NCBI GenBank assembly: GCA_037190665.1
Contig: JBBCJT010000019.1
Location: 1-17,873 of the forward strand
Direction of reading: 5' to 3'
Source: JBBCJT01 sp037190665
GTDB taxonomy: Bacteria; Pseudomonadota; Alphaproteobacteria; Acetobacterales; Acetobacteraceae
DNA length: 17,873 bases
Shown: positions 13,338-17,873 of the stretch, one piece after another
Layout of the letters: each line of letters begins with the position of its first letter
Numbering within the stretch: the stretch's first letter is position 1
Position numbers and translations under genes: made by a program
The notes under the pieces: generated by a model
What the model saw: only the letters and a program-made list of their open reading frames with translations
Databases searched by the model: none
What the model was told of the DNA's origin: nothing

Positions 13338-15346
13338 TTGTGCTCCCACATCGCGATCAGCGCGAGCAGCAGCACCAGCGTGGCGAAGACAAGGCTCAGC
13401 ATCTTGCGGATGGTGAAGCCGCGCAGCACGTCCGCCCGGTCGACGATCACGTCCCGCAGCCGCGCCAGCGGGTCGAACACGAAGGTCCAGGCCGGGTCGG
13501 TCCACACCGCGTCGTGCCGCGCCGGTCGCGTCTCGCCCGGCTGCGGCATGTCCACATCCTCCCGCGCCGCCACGGCCGCGCCGAACATGCGCCGGATCGG
13601 CTGCGCCATGGACCCCGCGCCGTACTGCGCGGCGGGATCGCCGAACGGCAGGTGCGGCGGCGGCGAGATGAAGCCGCATCCCCAGGCCGGACCTTCCACC
13701 ACGCCCTGCACCGCCCTCCGCCGCATGATCCACGCGACGGCGAGGCCGAACACCACCATCAGCAGCAGCAGGGCGAGCGGCGCGTAGCCGGGCACCTCCG
13801 CGGCCGGGCGGACCACCAGCCACTGCGCATTGGCCGCAATACCGCCGCCCACCAGCGCACGCACCGCCGGATCGAGCAGCGCCAGCAGCGGGCCGGGCAG
13901 CAGGCCGGTCACCACGCAGAGCACGGCGAGCGCCGCCATGGCGAAGCGCGCGGGCCGCTTCACCTCCTCCGCCCCCGCCGCGCGCGGGGTGCGCGGCCGG
14001 CCGAGCAGGGTGACGCCGACCAGCCGCAGCATCGCGGCGGCGGCGAGGGCCACGGCCAGCGCCAGCATCGCCGCGACGATGGCGATCGCGATCTGGAAGG
14101 CGAGCAGCCCCACGCGCGGCGCGGCCAGCACCGACTGCAGCAGCAGCCATTCGCCCGCGAACCCGTTCAGCGGCGGCAGCGAGGCCGCCGCGGCCGCACC
14201 GATCACCACGGCGGCCGTGGTCCACGGCATGCGCTGCGCGAGGCCGCCGAGCCGGTCCATCACCCGGCTGCCGCCGCCCTTCTGGATCGCGCCCGCGCCG
14301 AGGAACAGCAGCGTCTTGATCAGCCCGTGGTTCAGCGCGTGCAGCATCGCCGCCGACAGCGCCAGTGCGGCGACCGTGCCCTGATCGGTGGCGCGGAAGG
14401 CGAGCGCGAGGCCGAGGCCCACCGCGATCAGCCCGATATTCTCGACCGTCGAGCAGGCCAGCACGACCTTGGTGTCGGTCTCCAGATTGGCCCGCAGCGC
14501 GCCGAGCACGGCGGAGACCGCACCCAGCACCAGCAACGGCGCGGCCCACCAGATCGGCGCGACCGGCCCACAGAGGTCGAACACCAGCCGGATCAGCACG
14601 TACAGCGCGACCTTGGTCATCGCGCCCGACATCAGTGCGGAGACATGCGTGGGCGCGGCCGGATGGGCGAGCGGCAGCCACACATGCAGCGGCGCGAGCC
14701 CCGCCTTCGATCCCGCCCCCAGCACCGCGAGCGCCATCACCGCCGCCGCCGTCATGCCCGAAGGCGGCGCGGCGCGGATGGACTCGAAGGTGAGGTCCAT
14801 CCCCGGCGCGGCGAGCAGCCCGAAAGCCGGGATCAGGCAGGCTCCGCCGAGGCCGGCCATGCCGATGTAGAGCACGGCGGCGCGGCGGCTCTCGGGGTCC
14901 TCCGGCCGGGCGAGCACCAGCGCCCATGACGCCAGCGACATCAGCTCGAAGCCCAGCAGCAGCGTGAACCCGTCGCCGGCCAGCAGCGTCAGCGCCATGG
15001 CGGCGAGGAACAGCGGATAGGGCGTGGCGAGCGCCGCCTCCCGCCCCTTCGCCGGCGGGTCCGCGAGCGCGAAGACCGACGCCGCGGTGCCGGTGGCGAA
15101 GACGATCCGCAGGAACCACAGCGACAGCGGATCGACGGCGAGCACCATGCCCGTCCACGGCAAGCCCAGCGGCAGCCGGACCGTGTCCGTCTCGGCCCCG
15201 CCGATCAGCCCGGCGAGTGCGACAACGCCGCCCGCCCCGCACAGCAGCGCGGCACCGGCGTGCACGACATCGGCCCGGCGCAGCGCGGCGGCCGGGATCG
15301 CAAGCGCCGCAAGCGCGGCAACGATAAGAACAAGGGCAGTCAGCAC
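13334..15346 (-). CDS. HyfB-like large membrane subunit (NuoL/Mrp antiporter family)
   Basis: 670 residues, first gene of the cluster. An antiporter-like core spans about 60-450: Glu134 in LGFELMSLAS, Lys214 in GSKAGLAPLHVWLPLAHPAAP, Lys245 in SGAMTKVALY and Lys344 in NHGLIKTLLFLGAG, all usual proton-path positions. The C-terminal part after 450 has two more helices (about 521-540, 650-666) and WGCGF (555-559), typical of HyfB/HycC. It starts at GTG (15346), since no in-frame ATG precedes the first helix; the start has no clear Shine-Dalgarno and directly abuts a stem (15347-15389). It would be the distal pump of the membrane arm. No regulator gene such as hyfR is seen beside it. Confidence 0.93.
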   Translation of the reverse strand: MLTALVLIVAALAALAIPAAALRRADVVHAGAALLCGAGGVVALAGLIGGAETDTVRLPLGLPWTGMVLAVDPLSLWFLRIVFATGTAASVFALADPPAKGREAALATPYPLFLAAMALTLLAGDGFTLLLGFELMSLASWALVLARPEDPESRRAAVLYIGMAGLGGACLIPAFGLLAAPGMDLTFESIRAAPPSGMTAAAVMALAVLGAGSKAGLAPLHVWLPLAHPAAPTHVSALMSGAMTKVALYVLIRLVFDLCGPVAPIWWAAPLLVLGAVSAVLGALRANLETDTKVVLACSTVENIGLIAVGLGLALAFRATDQGTVAALALSAAMLHALNHGLIKTLLFLGAGAIQKGGGSRVMDRLGGLAQRMPWTTAAVVIGAAAAASLPPLNGFAGEWLLLQSVLAAPRVGLLAFQIAIAIVAAMLALAVALAAAAMLRLVGVTLLGRPRTPRAAGAEEVKRPARFAMAALAVLCVVTGLLPGPLLALLDPAVRALVGGGIAANAQWLVVRPAAEVPGYAPLALLLLMVVFGLAVAWIMRRRAVQGVVEGPAWGCGFISPPPHLPFGDPAAQYGAGSMAQPIRRMFGAAVAAREDVDMPQPGETRPARHDAVWTDPAWTFVFDPLARLRDVIVDRADVLRGFTIRKMLSLVFATLVLLLALIAMWEHK

Positions 15347-15389
15347 GCGGCGAGGTCAGGCATCGTGCGGGAGGCTAGCGCCTCGCCGC
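15347..15389 (-). promoter_or_regulatory. Stem abutting the hyfB-like start codon
   Basis: On the minus strand GCGGCGAGG (15389-15381) pairs exactly with CCTCGCCGC (15355-15347), which touches the GTG start. A smaller stem GAGGC-GCTA-GCCTC within it competes for the GAGG segment. The fold could limit translation of the first gene. GC-rich complements of 9 nt can occur by chance. Confidence 0.35.
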
Positions 15390-15434
15390 CGCGCCCGGCC
15401 AGATGCGATCACAGGCTTTCCCGCGCGTTATCGG

Positions 15435-15451
15435 CGCAGGAGCGGTGCCGG
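15435..15451 (-). promoter_or_regulatory. Sigma54-like -24/-12 element upstream of the hyf-like cluster
   Basis: The minus strand reads CGGCAC-N5-CTGC, with the invariant GG and GC dinucleotides exactly 10 nt apart (15449-15448 and 15437-15436), about 90 nt before the hyfB-like start. Consensus is TGGCAC-N5-TTGC; two core bases differ. E. coli hyf is sigma54-dependent, which is why I looked, but a GC-rich chance match is quite possible. Confidence 0.25.
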
Positions 15452-15481
15452 AATGACACTTGGGGGCGAAAGCCCGGCGCG

Positions 15482-16189
15482 TCAGGCTGCCTCGGAGACC
15501 ACGCTGCGCCGGACCGCGACCGCTTCCAGCGGCACGGCGGCGTAGATGTTCTTGCGCGCCTCGGCGAGGGTGACGCCGCCCAGCCCGGGCAGGACCCGCC
15601 GGCCGATCCGCTCGGCGGCCCCCGCGCTGCGCAGCGCGGCCCGCCAGCGCAGGGGCGGGGCATGCAGCGCCTCGTCCCGGCGCTCCACCTCGAACATCGT
15701 CGCGGCGAGCAGGCGGGTGAGCTGGCCGCTGGAGTAGGGATGCCCCTGGCCGAAGGGCGTGCTCTCGGCATGCGCCCACAGCCCGCGCCGGTTGGGGGCG
15801 ACCACCAGCAGCCGCCCGTCGTCCCGCAGCACGCGCCAGACCTCGCGCAGCAGCCGGCGCGCGTTGCCGGCCGTCTCCAGCCCGTGCACCAGCAGCACGC
15901 AGTCGAAGGCGAGATCGGGCAGGGGGAGCAGTTCCTCCTCCACCACGACGGTGCGGCCGGCCATGCCGGCAGGCCAGCGCGCGACGGGCAGGGTGGCGGG
16001 AACCGCCGCGACGCAGCGTTCGGTCCCGTCGCGCCACAGCCGCAGATAGGGCGCCGCATGGCCGATGCCGAGCACCGAGCGGCCGGACAGGTCCGGCCAC
16101 AGCGCCGCGATCCGGGCGCGCAGCAGCCGCGCGGCCACCGCCCCGAGGCGGGTCCCGTAGAAGCCCAGCGGCTGCGCGTCGGCCGACAT
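15482..16189 (-). CDS. SAM-dependent class I methyltransferase
   Basis: 235 residues. A Rossmann-type SAM site is suggested by SVLGIGHAAPYLRLW (38-52), a variant of motif I; PLPDLAFDCVLLVHGLE (89-105) fits motif II and post-motif strands, and LREVWRVLRDDGRLLVVAPNR (114-134) is the typical methyltransferase 11 domain ending. A C-terminal region (140-225) carries GQGHPYSSGQL. The substrate is unknown. It is cytosolic, without a signal. The ATG at 16189 is preferred; there is no better upstream start. It is divergent from gloB across 66 bp, an arrangement I recall from many alphaproteobacteria. It is separated from the hyf-like cluster by 135 bp, so it is probably an independent transcript. Confidence 0.88.
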   Translation of the reverse strand: MSADAQPLGFYGTRLGAVAARLLRARIAALWPDLSGRSVLGIGHAAPYLRLWRDGTERCVAAVPATLPVARWPAGMAGRTVVVEEELLPLPDLAFDCVLLVHGLETAGNARRLLREVWRVLRDDGRLLVVAPNRRGLWAHAESTPFGQGHPYSSGQLTRLLAATMFEVERRDEALHAPPLRWRAALRSAGAAERIGRRVLPGLGGVTLAEARKNIYAAVPLEAVAVRRSVVSEAA

Positions 16190-16255
16190 GGGTATCCATA
16201 TAGCATCGCCGGCCGCGCGTTTCCGGGTCCCCGCGCGCGGTGCTACATGCGCTGC

Positions 16256-16987
16256 ATGCCCCTGACCGTCGAACCCATCCCGAACCTGTCCGACAACTAC
16301 GCCTGGCTGCTGCGCGACGCGGCGACCGGGACCGTGGCCATCGTCGATCCCGCCGAGGACGCGCCCTGCGCGGCCGCGATCGAGGCGCGGGGCGGACGGC
16401 TCGACCTGATCCTGCTGACCCACCACCACCCCGACCATATCGACGGGGTCCCCGGTCTGGTGGCGCGCTACAAGGTCCCGGTGATCGGCGCCGCGGCGGA
16501 TGCCCACCGGCTGCCGAAGCTCGCCCAGGCGGTGAAGGAGGGCGACACGGTCGCGGTGGGCGAGTCGAAGGCCACCGTGATCGACACGCCCGGCCACACG
16601 ATCGGCCACATCGCGTATTTCTTCCCCGAGGCGAAGGTCCTGCTCGCGGGCGACACGCTGTTCAGCCTCGGCTGCGGCCGGTTCATCGAGGGCACGGCGG
16701 ACGATATGTTCGCCTCGCTGCGCAAGTTCGCCGCCCTGCCGCCGGACACGCTGGTCGCCTGCGGCCACGAATACACCGACGCCAACGCCCGCTTCGCGCT
16801 GCATGTCGACCCCGACAACAAGGCGCTGCAGGCGCGCGCGGCGGAGGTGAAGGCACAGCGCGCTTCCGGCAAGCCGACCCTGCCGGTACGGCTGGGCGAC
16901 GAACTGGCCGCGAACCCGTTCCTGCGCGCCCCCGATGTCGCCGCCCTCGCGAAGCTGCGCGAGGGCAAGAATTCCTTCCGCGGATGA
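16256..16987 (+). CDS. gloB: Hydroxyacylglutathione hydrolase (glyoxalase II)
   Basis: 243 residues, metallo-beta-lactamase fold. It hydrolyses S-lactoylglutathione to lactate and glutathione, finishing methylglyoxal detoxification in the cytosol. The two-metal site is complete: THHHPDH (55-61; His56, His58, Asp60, His61), His114 in TPGHTIGH, Asp133 in AGDTLF and His171 in CGHEYT. The glyoxalase II C-terminal domain follows, with PTLP (207-210) and NPFLR (220-224). The start could instead be an in-frame ATG at 16247, three codons upstream; neither has a clear Shine-Dalgarno. Its stop overlaps the SDR start (ATGA), so the two are co-translated. Confidence 0.96.
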   Translation: MPLTVEPIPNLSDNYAWLLRDAATGTVAIVDPAEDAPCAAAIEARGGRLDLILLTHHHPDHIDGVPGLVARYKVPVIGAAADAHRLPKLAQAVKEGDTVAVGESKATVIDTPGHTIGHIAYFFPEAKVLLAGDTLFSLGCGRFIEGTADDMFASLRKFAALPPDTLVACGHEYTDANARFALHVDPDNKALQARAAEVKAQRASGKPTLPVRLGDELAANPFLRAPDVAALAKLREGKNSFRG

Positions 16988-17742
16988 GCGGGGCGCTCGA
17001 CGGCCGCACCGCGCTTGTCACCGGCGGCGGGCGCAACATCGGCCGCGCCATCGCGCTGGCGCTTGCGGCCGAGGGCGCATGGGTCGCGGTGAACGCCCGC
17101 ACCAACCGCGCGGAGGCCGAGGCGGTCGCGGCCGAGATCGCCGAGCGCGGCGGCCGCAGCCTCGCCGTGCTCGCGGACGTGGCGGACGCGGATGCGGTGG
17201 CGCGCATGACCGAGCACGTGCTGTCCGAGTTCGGCGGGCTCGACATCCTGATCAACAACGCCGCCATCCGCGCCGAGGTCCCGTTCGCGGACATGGACTA
17301 CGCGGCGTGGCGGCGCGTGCTGGATGTCTGCCTGGACGGCGCCTTCCACTGCACCAAGGCCGCGCTGCCGGCGCTGATCGCCTCCGATGCCGGCACTGTG
17401 GTCAATATCGGCGGGCTGACCGGCCACGCCGGCGCGGCGGAACGCGCACACGTCATCACGGCCAAGGCCGGGCTCGCCGGCTTCACCCGCGCGCTCGCCA
17501 ACGACCTCGCCCCGCACGACGTGACGGTGAACCTCGTCGCGCCGGGGATGATGGACACGGTGCGCGCGCCCAGCAGCACGAGCGGCACGCCAAGGCATCA
17601 CGGCAACCGCACCACCCTGCTCGGCCGCAAGGGCCAGCCCGAGGAAGTGGCCGCGGCCGTCGTGTGGCTCGCAGGACCCGGCGGACGCTTCGTCACCGGG
17701 CAGTCCATCCACGTGAACGGCGGCGCCTGGCTCGGGGGCTGA
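16984..17742 (+). CDS. SDR-family protein with most catalytic residues replaced
   Basis: 252 residues with a full Rossmann fold: TGGGRNIG (13-20) for the cofactor, a DVAD acidic motif (65-68), NNAA (91-94), PGMMDT (187-192) and a C-terminal VTGQSIHVNGG (237-247). The usual Asn-Ser-Tyr-Lys tetrad is largely gone: Asn is Cys116, Ser is Gly144 and the Tyr position (four before Lys161) is Val157, with His156 just before it; only Lys161 remains. It therefore either uses a different chemistry (for example through His156), acts on a different substrate, or binds cofactor without oxidoreductase action. I recall similar AHVxTAKAG sequences in other proteobacteria, so this may be a conserved subfamily. 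It overlaps gloB by 4 nt, so a role near glyoxal or 2-hydroxyacyl metabolism is possible but not shown. Confidence 0.9.
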   Translation: MSGALDGRTALVTGGGRNIGRAIALALAAEGAWVAVNARTNRAEAEAVAAEIAERGGRSLAVLADVADADAVARMTEHVLSEFGGLDILINNAAIRAEVPFADMDYAAWRRVLDVCLDGAFHCTKAALPALIASDAGTVVNIGGLTGHAGAAERAHVITAKAGLAGFTRALANDLAPHDVTVNLVAPGMMDTVRAPSSTSGTPRHHGNRTTLLGRKGQPEEVAAAVVWLAGPGGRFVTGQSIHVNGGAWLGG

Positions 17743-17750
17743 AAGAGCGT

Positions 17751-17842
17751 GGGGCTGCCCCGAACCCCGGCAGGGCTCTGCCCTGCACCCGCAAGGGGCC
17801 ACCGGCCCCTTGACCCGGGATTCCTTAAGAGGGCCTTCGGCC
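17751..17842. repeat. Cluster of hairpins after the SDR gene (dispersed repeat, possible terminator)
   Basis: Within about 90 nt: GGGG-CTG-CCCC (17751-17761), GCAGGG-N5-CCCTGC (17770-17786), AAGGGGCC-ACC-GGCCCCTT (17793-17811) and GGCC-TTC-GGCC (17832-17842). The third is an 8-bp stem with a 3-nt loop and could end the gloB-SDR transcript, although no long U-run follows. The sequence style (GGCAGGGCTCTGCCCTG and CAAGGGGCC) is one I associate with intergenic repeats common in Acetobacteraceae. Confidence 0.6.
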
Positions 17843-17873
17843 AAACCGTTCGGCAGACCCCACCCCCACAACG

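Noticed and set aside
8871..14929. Several plus-strand frames of 500-670 codons opposite the hyf-like genes
   Set aside because: All are rich in Arg, His, Gln and Gly with no domains; the minus strand holds six recognisable membrane and redox subunits with coupled starts.
7620..15346. Active group 4 [NiFe] hydrogenase or formate hydrogenlyase
   Set aside because: The large subunit lacks both CxxC motifs, and no ferredoxin-like or maturation gene is in the window.
7620..15346. Respiratory complex I (nuo operon)
   Set aside because: Gene order, HyfC and HyfE signatures, the NuoC-NuoD fusion and absence of NuoE, F, G, I and J fit hydrogenase-4-like complexes instead.

Overview
The window is very GC-rich (roughly 70% or more by eye) with short intergenic gaps, many ATGA-type start/stop overlaps and several GTG or TTG starts. 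Gene content and two families of dispersed palindromes suggest an alphaproteobacterium, most likely an Acetobacteraceae relative (Rhodospirillales). That placement is inference; there is no rRNA gene to confirm it.

Layout. (1) 1-3154, minus: a large classical (type Va) autotransporter. It has a signal peptide, nine beta-helix repeats and a barrel cut off by the window edge. (2) 3155-3609: a 455-bp gap with an AT-rich sigma70-like promoter, palindromes and a roughly 300-nt structured leader that may control autotransporter translation. (3) 3610-7156, minus: a compact run of amidase, dUTPase (dut), LemA-family protein and M48 metalloprotease. (4) 7331-7576, plus: a small Tat-signal, Arg-rich secreted protein that converges on the next cluster, with a terminator hairpin inside the 3' end of the opposing gene. 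(5) 7620-15346, minus: a six-gene cluster related to hydrogenase-4 and complex I (hyfB-hyfC-hyfE-hyfF-hyfG-...-hyfI order). A ynfA-family gene and a palindromic repeat doublet separate the large from the small subunit. (6) 15482-16189, minus: a SAM-dependent methyltransferase, divergent from (7) 16256-17742, plus: gloB (glyoxalase II) overlapping an SDR-family gene whose catalytic residues are mostly missing. (8) 17743-17873: a cluster of hairpins.

The most interesting part is the hyf-like cluster. Four membrane subunits (two NuoL/M/N-type antiporter-like proteins, one NuoH-like, one HyfE/NuoK-like) sit with a NuoCD-like large subunit and a NuoB-like small subunit. The small subunit keeps four Cys for a [4Fe-4S] cluster. 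The large subunit has lost the Ni-Fe ligands: both Cys of the first motif are Ser, and the second motif is CxxS. No ferredoxin-like (HyfA, HyfH) or maturation (hyp) gene is present in the window. This matches the poorly understood complexes called Ehr (energy-converting-hydrogenase-related): a proton or sodium pump module coupled to an unknown redox or conformational reaction. The ynfA gene lies where hyfH would be, an arrangement I do not recognise.

The second notable feature is the autotransporter leader. It holds a strong hairpin that hides the ribosome binding site of a possible 27-codon leader peptide. Downstream are three copies of one 7-mer arm that could either sequester or free the autotransporter's ribosome binding site.
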